A stretch of DNA of 64,000 bases from Halobacillus litoralis. Lineage in GTDB: Bacteria > Bacillota > Bacilli > Bacillales > Halobacillaceae. Position numbers and translations under genes: made by a program. The number at the start of each line of letters is the position of its first letter. Within the stretch, counting starts at the first letter, position 1. This document shows positions 25,720 through 32,903 of the stretch, piece by piece. Location: contig NZ_WMEZ01000009.1 in the NCBI RefSeq assembly GCF_009856415.1, forward strand, positions 60,369 to 124,368, given 5' to 3'. The notes under the pieces are model-generated. The model worked only from the letters and a program-made list of their open reading frames with translations. It ran no database searches and was not told the origin of the DNA.

Positions 25720-26355
25720 TCAATCCCCTTCACGCTCCAGGTATTCTTTCAAGTGATCAAGAGACCGATAGATATCTTCCTTGATTTTCGGATTATAAAA
25801 GACGGCCGCCGGATGATAGAGGGGAACGATGGTATATTTTTCTTCAGTCTCTACATACCCACCTCTCTCTTCCCTCTGCACAGGGGTGTGGATGGCTTTA
25901 CCGACGACATCACTGATTTTTCCCTTGTCACCGGTCAGCCGCTCATACGCCACTCCCCCAAGAGCGATAATGAGGCTGGGTTTCATTTGTTCAATTTGGT
26001 AATCAAGCAGCTTGGCATGAGCATAAATTTCTTTTTGGTTTGGTTTGCGGTTGGCTTTCCGCTTGCCTCCCATCCCCTTCTTGTTCGTCTTCACCCATTT
26101 GTAGGGCCGACTCCTTACAACACTCGTAATGTAAACATCTTCTCTAGACAAACCGAGATAGTCGAGCTGCTTGTCCAGCTCATCGCCCGCCCTTCCAATA
26201 AAGGGCTCCCCTTTAACCGCTTCATTTTCACCAGGGGCTTCTCCGACAATCATGATCTCACCACGATCGTCCCCTTTGCCAAGAACGAACCCCTCTACGT
26301 CATAAGGTTCCATCCTCTTTTTCGCTTCATTTACTAAACGTTCCGGCCATTCCAT
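25720..26355 (-). CDS. Uracil-DNA glycosylase family protein lacking Fe-S cysteines
   Basis: Protein of 211 aa with the family 4-like signatures IMIVGEAPGENE (active-site region, near 38), GEPFIGRAGDEL near 54, YITSVVRSRPYKW near 79, and LYHPAAVFYNP near 180. It has no cysteine anywhere, so the 4Fe-4S cluster of canonical family 4 enzymes is absent. A basic insertion (KTNKKGMGGKRKANRKPNQ) near residue 95 could contact DNA. ATG 26355 is chosen over GTG 26367 because AGGTGGGAG lies at the right distance. DNA repair role is by family. Confidence 0.8.
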   Translation of the reverse strand: MEWPERLVNEAKKRMEPYDVEGFVLGKGDDRGEIMIVGEAPGENEAVKGEPFIGRAGDELDKQLDYLGLSREDVYITSVVRSRPYKWVKTNKKGMGGKRKANRKPNQKEIYAHAKLLDYQIEQMKPSLIIALGGVAYERLTGDKGKISDVVGKAIHTPVQREERGGYVETEEKYTIVPLYHPAAVFYNPKIKEDIYRSLDHLKEYLEREGD

Positions 26356-26465
26356 CGGATCTCCCACCTTTTACTCCTTATCTTCCCTTCTATGCCAGGC
26401 GTGTCTGGGTTCAAAAATTCCCGGTTAGTAACCAACTCCACTTTTTTCCGAGGAGAGATCTCACA

Positions 26466-27452
26466 TCATTTCATTTGAAACGCCAGATACGTCGTGACAA
26501 AATAACTCACAATAATCAAGAAGGAAGGAATCAAGTAATTCCACGCACGAACATTTTTACGAGTAATGCTGTAGATGATTAATAGAATGAACAAAATCGA
26601 CGTCACCCCTGTGATCATGTTTGCAGGTGACGATTCCTGTAAAAGGTTCCCTTTAAAATAGATAAAGTCGGTAATCGCAAGAATCATCAAGTTGAAGGCA
26701 TTGCTCCCGAGCAACGAGCTGATTCCGAGATTGAAATTCCTGAGTTTGAGTGCCGTCCCTACACTGACAGCATCAGGTAATGACGTACTAATGGCAACTA
26801 AGAAGGCACCGATAAAGGACGCACCAATCCCCGTTATGACAGATATCCGTTCAGCCGTAATGGTCAAAACGCTGCCAATAACCATGATTAGAAAAGCATA
26901 TAAAATAAAGCGCCAAAGCACCTGCTTGTATGAATATTCCTTGTATCGTTCATTTTGTCGTTTCACTTTTCTCCCCTTGTATTCTGTCCGGTCATTGATG
27001 AACTTGGAACCAATAAAGTAGAGGAGCACAATAACGATCGACGTATAACTGATGTGGAAAATATGGGTAGGAAGGGTCAAACTCAAACCGGCCATGACGA
27101 TAAGCGTCATCAAAATCACAAGCCAGCCGTACAACTTACTTTCCACCGTTGCATGCGTCAATATTTGATAGCGCCGATAAACAATGTCAAAAATCGCAAG
27201 GCCCATGATGTTAAACAGATTGCTTCCAATCAAGTTTCCAACAGCCAAGTCAGGACTGTCGATAACAATCGCCGTAACACTTGAGGTTAATTCAGGAAGC
27301 GAGATGGCTATACCAATGATCGCTCCCATGAAAGCAGAAGATGCTCTCGTTTTCTCTTTCACCGCATCCCCAAAAATCGCAAGCCTTGAGGCTATGAAAA
27401 AGGTTAAGATTCCTGAAATAAAAAACAGAGCAAAAATCATCCAGTCGCTCAT
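26466..27452 (-). CDS. Sodium/calcium exchanger family protein
   Basis: Integral membrane protein of 328 aa with about ten spans and the two inverted alpha repeats of the CaCA superfamily: GIAISLPELTSS near 47 with NLIGSNLFNI near 75, and AISTSLPDAVSV near 225 with SSLLGSNAFNL near 247. These carry the acidic and Asn/Ser ion-binding residues. Similar to YrbG-type antiporters; in a halophile it may help Ca2+ or Na+ homeostasis. Monocistronic, with TGAGTTGAAGGAG before the ATG. Confidence 0.88.
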   Translation of the reverse strand: MSDWMIFALFFISGILTFFIASRLAIFGDAVKEKTRASSAFMGAIIGIAISLPELTSSVTAIVIDSPDLAVGNLIGSNLFNIMGLAIFDIVYRRYQILTHATVESKLYGWLVILMTLIVMAGLSLTLPTHIFHISYTSIVIVLLYFIGSKFINDRTEYKGRKVKRQNERYKEYSYKQVLWRFILYAFLIMVIGSVLTITAERISVITGIGASFIGAFLVAISTSLPDAVSVGTALKLRNFNLGISSLLGSNAFNLMILAITDFIYFKGNLLQESSPANMITGVTSILFILLIIYSITRKNVRAWNYLIPSFLIIVSYFVTTYLAFQMK

Positions 27453-27563
27453 AAAAAAACTCCTTCAACTCAACTTCAGTATGGCATTTTTCAACCATTC
27501 CCTTCCCTCTGCACCGGTAAACAGTAAATGAATGGAACGCAAAATAAATTCCCACTCCTCATA

Positions 27564-27600
27564 ACAAAAGCTCAGTGCCTCGACGGCGCTGAGCTTTTGT
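27564..27600. terminator. Bidirectional terminator
   Basis: ACAAAAGCTCAGTGCC-TCGAC-GGCGCTGAGCTTTTGT followed by TTT; serves the carotenoid operon on the minus strand. Confidence 0.85.
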
Positions 27601-27601
27601 T

Positions 27602-29107
27602 TTACTGGTGAACAGGTTCTGTTTCTCTCTCTTTTATCAAGTCGGCCGTCAGCTGTCCCGACAATGTGACCATCGGTACACCTCCACCCGGGTGAGTAGA
27701 GCCACCGACAAAATAGAGTCCATCATAAATTTGACTCTTCGAAGGTATCTTAAACCCACCATTGGACTTACGGTCAGCCGCGATACCATAGATAGATCCA
27801 CCATTAGGACCATACAACGCTTCTAGATCTTCAGGAGTAAAACGATACTCAAACTCGATCGACTCGCGCAACCCTTCCATACCCATACGCTCTAACTTAT
27901 CCAACACCGTTTCACGATAAGCATCCCAGTCAATTGGCTTACGCTTTTTATTTTCAAGCGGCGGAACGTGCGTAAGTACAAAAAGATTATCTTTCCCTTC
28001 AGGCGCTTGTGTTTCATCAGACCTTGCCGAAATTCCGATATAAATGGTCGGGTCATCCGCCGGCTTCCCTTCTTCAAAGATCTGTTTGAATTCTTTTTCC
28101 GGATCTTCAGAGAAAAGGAAGTTATGATGCTTCAAATTCTCAAATTTGCGATCCGTCCCAAGTAACAGCACAAGTCCTGATACAGTAGGATCGAATTTTT
28201 TCTCGAGTGCTTTCGTTTCTTTCTTCACTTTGGATGTTTGCGGGGCAAGCTTCCTGTATGCCGGAATGACCTCAAGGTTGGACACAACTACATCCGCTTC
28301 GTGAACCGTTCCCTCAGCCGTCTCTACACCGATGACACGATCACCATCAACGACAAAGCGCTGGACCGGAGTATTCAATTCCACATCGATCCGCAGTTCT
28401 TCCATAAGACGCCCCATACCCTCAGCAATTTTATACATGCCGCCTTTAACATAATGGATGCCAAGTCCGAGCTGAACATAGACAAGCTGATTCAGAATAG
28501 CCGGTGTAGCATAAGGATTGGAGCCTACATACATTACAAAATAATTGAACAGCTGTTCCAAATATTTATTATCAAAGTGCTTGTGTGTCGCTTTCGCTAC
28601 CGTATTCATCGGATCCATCTGGAATAATTCACTTAATTTATGATGCTTCTTCAGATCTTTCAAGTCTTCGATACTATATTTATAAAAACTCTTCATACAG
28701 AGCTCGTACATATCCTGACTGTAGGACAAAAAGTCTGTCAGCTTTCGGTTCGGCCGTTCCGTTACCTTAGCCATCTCTTCCAGCATATTAGGCAGGTCGC
28801 TTGTTACATCAAGTTGTGTACCATCTTCAAAAAATGTACGCCATTGCGGCTCGACACGTTCTACAGTAATGTAGTCCTCAAGACGACGGTGCACACTTTC
28901 AAAAAGCTGCTCCAGAACCCATGGCATCGTCAATATGGATGGTCCAGTATCAAACGTGAACCCTTTCCCTTCCCTGCGGTTCAGTTTTCCGCCAATGTTA
29001 CTGTTCTTTTCAATGATTTTCACATCATACCCATCTGCCGATAACCGAATTGCCGCTGACATCCCACCTAAACCTGCTCCCACTACAACCGCTGTTTTCT
29101 TTTTCAA
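27602..29107 (-). CDS. crtNb: CrtNb/CrtP-type C30 carotenoid oxidase (CrtI family)
   Basis: FAD enzyme of 501 aa of the phytoene desaturase family. It has an N-terminal Rossmann motif VVGAGLGGMSAAIRL, then NIGGKLNRREG, and the PSILTMPW segment. The C-terminal FVGGSTHPGGGVPMVTLSGQ block fits the CrtP (diaponeurosporene oxygenase) group better than CrtN desaturases. It should oxidise a terminal methyl of a diapo-carotenoid to an aldehyde or acid. The start is TTG at 29107 with GGAGGTGG upstream; longer frames run into the methyltransferase gene. It follows an ICMT-like gene by 17 bp, a likely operon. No crtM or crtN is in the window. Confidence 0.85.
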   Translation of the reverse strand: MKKKTAVVVGAGLGGMSAAIRLSADGYDVKIIEKNSNIGGKLNRREGKGFTFDTGPSILTMPWVLEQLFESVHRRLEDYITVERVEPQWRTFFEDGTQLDVTSDLPNMLEEMAKVTERPNRKLTDFLSYSQDMYELCMKSFYKYSIEDLKDLKKHHKLSELFQMDPMNTVAKATHKHFDNKYLEQLFNYFVMYVGSNPYATPAILNQLVYVQLGLGIHYVKGGMYKIAEGMGRLMEELRIDVELNTPVQRFVVDGDRVIGVETAEGTVHEADVVVSNLEVIPAYRKLAPQTSKVKKETKALEKKFDPTVSGLVLLLGTDRKFENLKHHNFLFSEDPEKEFKQIFEEGKPADDPTIYIGISARSDETQAPEGKDNLFVLTHVPPLENKKRKPIDWDAYRETVLDKLERMGMEGLRESIEFEYRFTPEDLEALYGPNGGSIYGIAADRKSNGGFKIPSKSQIYDGLYFVGGSTHPGGGVPMVTLSGQLTADLIKERETEPVHQ

Positions 29108-29124
29108 ACCATCCACCTCCAAAA

Positions 29125-29682
29125 TTAATAGACAAAAGGAATCAGCCGGTACCTCGAGCGGCACCATTCTCTGTATCGGTCCCCATGCTGCTTCACGAGC
29201 ATCGCTTCTTCGAGCTTAATTCTATGTAGTAATGCGATCGCCATGAAAATTCCACAAATGAGGGCGGCGTACAGGTTGCCGAGTCCTGAACAAAACCCGA
29301 TAATGATAAATAAAAGCCCTGTATAAAGAGGGTGTCTGAGCAGACGATAAGGACCACTACTTACAAGGCGGTCTCCTTCTTGAACTGAGACATTGCGCGT
29401 AAATTGATCTTTCAGGTGGAGAATCCCCCAATATCTCAGGCCTACTCCAATGGCATATACCATCAACCCCATCCACCAGATTCCTCGATGATGAATAATC
29501 CCGATGTCCCATTCCTGCATAAAGAGAGAAAATACGAGCGTCACGACCACGGCCGCGAGGATCAGCAGAAAAGAGCGACGTTCATGAGAACCGCTTTCTC
29601 CCGACCGATCATTTCTAAAGATTAAAAATTCCGCCAGCCAAATAGCCGTCACTACTAAAAACAATCCATCAAACAGGGTCAT
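29125..29682 (-). CDS. ICMT-like carboxyl methyltransferase, membrane-bound
   Basis: Protein of 185 aa with about five membrane spans. The C-terminal GPYRLLRHPLYTGLL motif and the following E-E-x-x-L segment are the SAM-binding signature of the isoprenylcysteine carboxyl methyltransferase/PEMT superfamily. It is directly upstream of the carotenoid oxidase gene. Methylation of a carotenoid carboxylate is a reasonable inference, since methyl-esterified apo-lycopenoates are known in Halobacillus-type bacteria, but this enzyme-substrate link is not established here. Confidence 0.75.
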   Translation of the reverse strand: MTLFDGLFLVVTAIWLAEFLIFRNDRSGESGSHERRSFLLILAAVVVTLVFSLFMQEWDIGIIHHRGIWWMGLMVYAIGVGLRYWGILHLKDQFTRNVSVQEGDRLVSSGPYRLLRHPLYTGLLFIIIGFCSGLGNLYAALICGIFMAIALLHRIKLEEAMLVKQHGDRYREWCRSRYRLIPFVY

Positions 29683-29849
29683 GGAACACCCATCCTCTCT
29701 GGATACTATCTTCCATTGTTCCCTTTACAACCTGCAGATAAACCGCAGCCACCCACTCACCTTCAAACATTTCACTCTCTTCTCTTCCTCGCATAATTGT
29801 TCCGTTTCCATTACAATAGCAACAATAATCAAGAAAGGGGTTAAAGGAG

Positions 29850-29999
29850 ATGGACATATTTTATAGTGTTTTTATCATTTCCGCGGTCATCGCCACTTTT
29901 TTCGTGATCTTTAAAAAAATAACGAAGGCCACCTATTGGACCATGGCGATTATAGGGGTTTTATACATAACCATTCTCTTATACAGTTTTTTTCTATGA
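29850..29999 (+). CDS. Small membrane protein (49 aa)
   Basis: MDIFYSVFIISAVIATFF at the start, with two hydrophobic helices separated by a short KKITKATYW loop. An AGAAAGGGG binding site lies 9 nt upstream (a second AAAGGAG abuts the ATG). No family recognised. It converges on another small membrane protein gene; only 6 bp separate the stops. Confidence 0.5.
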   Translation: MDIFYSVFIISAVIATFFVIFKKITKATYWTMAIIGVLYITILLYSFFL

Positions 30000-30005
30000 T
30001 TCCCG

Positions 30006-30227
30006 TTAAAGGTTCTTGTTTTGTTTATTGATGGCTTCACGGATATGATAGAGTTCCGCGTACATGGCCGTCGCATACACACTTATGATACTCAAGAACA
30101 TTGAAAGGACAAAAACAGAACCATCAAGACCGAATCCGAGAACGGAAGAAAAACCGATGATGGCACCGATAATGACACCGATTCCTGTAAGGAAAATTAT
30201 TTTTTGTAACGTCACTGAATAAAACAT
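30006..30227 (-). CDS. Small membrane protein (73 aa)
   Basis: Two hydrophobic helices (about 8-27 and 37-56) with a Gly-rich first helix (GIGVIIGAIIGFSSVLGFG) and a charged tail ending NKQNKNL. GAGGTGATACG precedes the ATG. No family recognised. Convergent with the 49-aa gene. Confidence 0.6.
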   Translation of the reverse strand: MFYSVTLQKIIFLTGIGVIIGAIIGFSSVLGFGLDGSVFVLSMFLSIISVYATAMYAELYHIREAINKQNKNL

Positions 30228-30449
30228 CGTATCACCTCTTCCAAGTTATCTATCTGTTACTATACCCATCAGAGACCTTGGATACACGTCACCCTCTCTC
30301 TCATTCTTCCTTACTTATATTCCGCTTTCCCACCCAAAACCCTTTGTGTCCCAACAACAAATCCAGAAGCTTCCCATAAAAAAAGTCCGGCTGCATGAAT
30401 CACACAGCCAGACACATTATAATCCCAACTTCCACAAACACTCCCGATT

Positions 30450-30640
30450 TTGGAAGACTCAGTTTCGAGATACTTTTAGGGTTCGTTGCCGTGTGGGCAT
30501 CAGGGGTGGCTGGGAAGCTACTCGCTTTCCTGTGGGGATGACGGCAAGCCTCCTCGAGCTTCGCTCTGTGGGGTCTCGCCAGCCAATCCATTCCCACGGG
30601 AGTCTCGCAGCTTCCCAACCACCCCATTCGATGTATGTGA
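30450..30640. repeat. Dispersed palindromic repeat, copy B (diverged, reversed core)
   Basis: Outer arm GACTCAGTTTCGAGATA, then GGGTTCGTTGCC and GGGAAGCT as in the left half of copy E. The core runs in the reverse direction: GCCTCCTCGAGCTTCG, GTGGGGTCTCGCCAGC, ACGGGAGTCTCGCAGC. No gene is present between 30228 and 31210. Confidence 0.65.
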
Positions 30641-30794
30641 GAAACGAACTCCTATACCAAGATGGGGAACGTCTTCCACCCCAACCCAAAAACATACATA
30701 AAGTGCTCTGTCAGGCCTTTCACGCTGAGAATCACCACTGGAGACAACTTTATATTATTCACTTTGTTTAAGTATACTAGAGGAGTTGCCGAGA

Positions 30795-31140
30795 AGTGGT
30801 TTCGAGAAACTGATATAGCCTAGGGGCGGAGGGGAATGGCGAGACTCCTATCTTAAGTGTGGAGGCGCCTCAATCAGCGGCGTATGGACTGGACTGAGCT
30901 GGCGGAGATAAAGGAAACCCGAAGAACGAAGTGATTCGATGTTGACTTATCGTACAGAAGCGAGGGAAGTCTCACTAGCCGCTAGGCGCCGGAACCGGAT
31001 ATCTTAAAGGAAAAGAGTGCTTGGTGAGACCCCTTAATGCTTAGCCTGAGAGTGAGGAGGCTCACCGCGCTCCCGCGGAAAGCGAGTCATTCCCCGCAGC
31101 CCCACCCACTCAACAAAAGTCTCGAAACTGAGCCTTCCAC
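30795..31140. repeat. Dispersed palindromic repeat, copy C, interrupted
   Basis: Begins near GGTTTCGAGAAAC, continues GGGGCGGAGGGGAATGGCGA-GACTCCT, is interrupted at 30849, and resumes at AAAAGAGTGC-TTGGTGAGACC. It ends with GTGAGGAGGCTCACC, GCTCCCGCGGAAAGCGA, GTCATTCCCCGCAGCCCC and ATTCTCGAAAC-type arm near 31125. The right half is almost identical to copy E. Confidence 0.8.
30849..31007. mobile_element. Structured noncoding insertion inside repeat copy C
   Basis: Relative to copies D and E, about 150 extra bp lie between GACTCC and AAAAGAGTGC. The insertion is bounded by direct repeats TATCTTAA (30849-30856 and 31000-31007), a possible target duplication. Its ends are complementary: GGCGCC (30864-30869) with GGCGCC (30985-30990), and GCGGC (30877-30881) with GCCGC (30978-30982). 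Inside is a compact sequence with GAAGAACGAAGTGATTCG. No coding frame. It could be a MITE, a HEARO-like element, or a remnant of a tnpB/iscB-type guide RNA; the class is not established. Confidence 0.6.
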
Positions 31141-31168
31141 AACTCTGCCAGTTTGTTGAATAAAATAA

Positions 31169-31199
31169 AAAAAGTGCAACCAAAAAGGTTGCACTTTTG
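31169..31199 (-). terminator. Terminator of the dicarboxylate symporter gene
   Basis: AAAAGTGCAACC / GGTTGCACTTTT stem with A-run on the plus strand giving a T-tract on the minus strand. Confidence 0.85.
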
Positions 31200-31210
31200 T
31201 TGATTATGCT

Positions 31211-32449
31211 TTATGCTTCCATACGTTTGGCATCTTCATCGATGCCATATTTTCGTTCTGATTCAGCGACTACGACGGCACATGCTGCGTCACCCGTGAT
31301 GTTCAAGGATGTACGTAACATATCAAGCAGTCGGTCGATACCAATGATTAAAGCGATACCTTCGACTGGCAGGGACACTTGGTTAAGAACCATCGCAAGC
31401 ATGATCAGTCCTACACCAGGAACTCCCGCAGTTCCGATACTCGCAAGAACCGCCGTCAGGACGACCATAACCAATTGCGCAAAAGAAAGGTCAGAACCGT
31501 AGACTTGAGCGATGAAAATCGTCGCTACACCCTGCATGATTGCTGTACCATCCATGTTGATGGTTGCACCCAAAGGCTGGACGAAACTACTGACAGGCTT
31601 CGGTACATTCAAGTTTTCCTGAGCTGTTTTCATAGAAATCGGCAGCGTAGAACTACTGCTTGATGTACTGAAACCGACCGTCATCGCAGGGAAAAACCCT
31701 TTGACGAACTTGATTGGGTTCATTTTCCCAAGGAATGCGACCGCAGAACCGTATGTGACGACTCCGTGGATGATCAATCCTAAGATGACGACAACCATGT
31801 ACATCGCCATTCCTTTCATGCCATCAATTCCCATTGTTCCGATTGCAGAAGCAAGGAGACCGAAGGCACCATAAGGAGCAAAGCGCATGATTAGGTTTAC
31901 AAGGAACATCATGATTTCATTTCCTTGTTCGACAAGCTTGTAAATCCCTTCTGTCTTCTTACCGAGCATCGCAAGTGCGAAACCGATGAAAATAGCGAAG
32001 GCGATGATTTGAAGCATGTTCCCTTCCGTCATGGCCTGAATTGGGTTTGTCGGAATAATGTTTGTAAATGTTTCAACGACGCCAGGTGCTTCCTGAGCTT
32101 CATACTCTGCACCCTCTGGATTGATGTCAATATTCCCAGGCTGGAAAACGTACGCAAGGGAAATAGCGATACTGATCGCAATTGTCGTTGTAACAAGGAA
32201 GAATGCGATGGTTTTCCCACCGATTCTACCTAACTTCTTCGGATCACCAAGAGAAGCGGTACCTAAGGTGATAGAAAAGAACACGATTGGTACAACTAGC
32301 ATTTTAATAAGATTTAAGAATACCGTACCTAAAGGACCGAAAACATAAGCATCTAACGTACTGAACAGATCCGGTGCAGCTAAATGCAGACCCAAGCCTA
32401 CAATAGCACCAAGAATCAAACCTATAAAAATCTTGGTTGTTAGTTTCAT
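31211..32449 (-). CDS. gltP: Dicarboxylate/amino acid:cation symporter (DAACS)
   Basis: Protein of 412 aa. The DAACS hallmarks are visible: the serine-rich re-entrant loop STSSSSSTLP near 260, the ion-binding NMDGTA near 297 and the substrate site DRLLDMLRTSLN near 375. It should take up glutamate, aspartate or C4-dicarboxylates with Na+ or H+. The AGGAGGTAA binding site is good. A near-perfect cre lies 22 bp upstream, predicting CcpA control. The acidic insertion near 110-125 is a mild oddity fitting a halophile. Confidence 0.92.
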   Translation of the reverse strand: MKLTTKIFIGLILGAIVGLGLHLAAPDLFSTLDAYVFGPLGTVFLNLIKMLVVPIVFFSITLGTASLGDPKKLGRIGGKTIAFFLVTTTIAISIAISLAYVFQPGNIDINPEGAEYEAQEAPGVVETFTNIIPTNPIQAMTEGNMLQIIAFAIFIGFALAMLGKKTEGIYKLVEQGNEIMMFLVNLIMRFAPYGAFGLLASAIGTMGIDGMKGMAMYMVVVILGLIIHGVVTYGSAVAFLGKMNPIKFVKGFFPAMTVGFSTSSSSSTLPISMKTAQENLNVPKPVSSFVQPLGATINMDGTAIMQGVATIFIAQVYGSDLSFAQLVMVVLTAVLASIGTAGVPGVGLIMLAMVLNQVSLPVEGIALIIGIDRLLDMLRTSLNITGDAACAVVVAESERKYGIDEDAKRMEA

Positions 32450-32471
32450 GAAGTTACCTCCTACAACATTA

Positions 32472-32485
32472 TGAAAACGCTTACT
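32472..32485. promoter_or_regulatory. cre site upstream of the symporter gene
   Basis: TGAAAACGCTTACT matches TGWAANCGNTNWCA with one mismatch at the last base. It lies just downstream of a possible promoter (TTGAAA, 17 bp, AAAATA on the minus strand), a roadblock position. Confidence 0.65.
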
Positions 32486-32559
32486 TATTATTTTGTTTAA
32501 AAAGTGAAAAATTTCAAAGTCGACATGTTCCCAACCATGTCATCAAAGCATTAAAAAAA

Positions 32560-32766
32560 GACTTACTTACAGTATGGGATTCGGTACCTTTGAGCCGTGA
32601 TATGAGTGTGTTTCAGGCTCGACATAGATGGTTGCAACCAACGCGGGTGTAAATGTGCTTTATAAATTATAACATAGAATGATTGAAAATTGAATAGAAT
32701 TTGCTGGTAGTTTCTTATACAACTATGTACCAAACGGTGTTGTACAACTTTCAATGGCCATTGAAA
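32560..32766 (-). other. Long upstream region with promoter, palindrome and unexplained leader
   Basis: The 454-bp gap between acsA and the symporter has no gene. A minus-strand extended -10 TGTTATAAT (32673-32666) would start a leader of about 210 nt. That leader contains TGGTTGCAACCA, a GAGCC/GGCTC stem and a TCTTTTTTT run near 32555-32563, where transcription could end. Upstream is the perfect 18-bp palindrome TTTCAATGGCCATTGAAA (32749-32766), a candidate operator. No known riboswitch class was recognised. Confidence 0.4.
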
Positions 32767-32867
32767 CCGCGAGATTCATAGTCATTTCTAGATTATGAGA
32801 ATGTTTAGAATTTATTACATATTCATGAATTCCGCTTTATGTTTGCATATAATATTATCCCGTTGCA

Positions 32868-32898
32868 TAAAAAAACGGCCGCCTGTGTGACGGCCGTT
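32868..32898 (-). terminator. Terminator of the metY-ssu-acsA operon
   Basis: AACGGCCG-N8-CGGCCGTT stem followed on the minus strand by seven T residues. Confidence 0.88.
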
Positions 32899-32903
32899 CT
32901 TTA

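Noticed and set aside
25753..26337. Open frame of 194 codons opposite the uracil glycosylase gene
   Set aside because: Mirror of the sense coding sequence; no start signals or family match.
30450..31140. Insertion sequence
   Set aside because: No transposase frame in either strand; the region is made of noncoding repeats.
32560..32700. T-box or amino-acid riboswitch before the symporter gene
   Set aside because: No T-box sequence, no specifier-loop pattern and no known aptamer core found.
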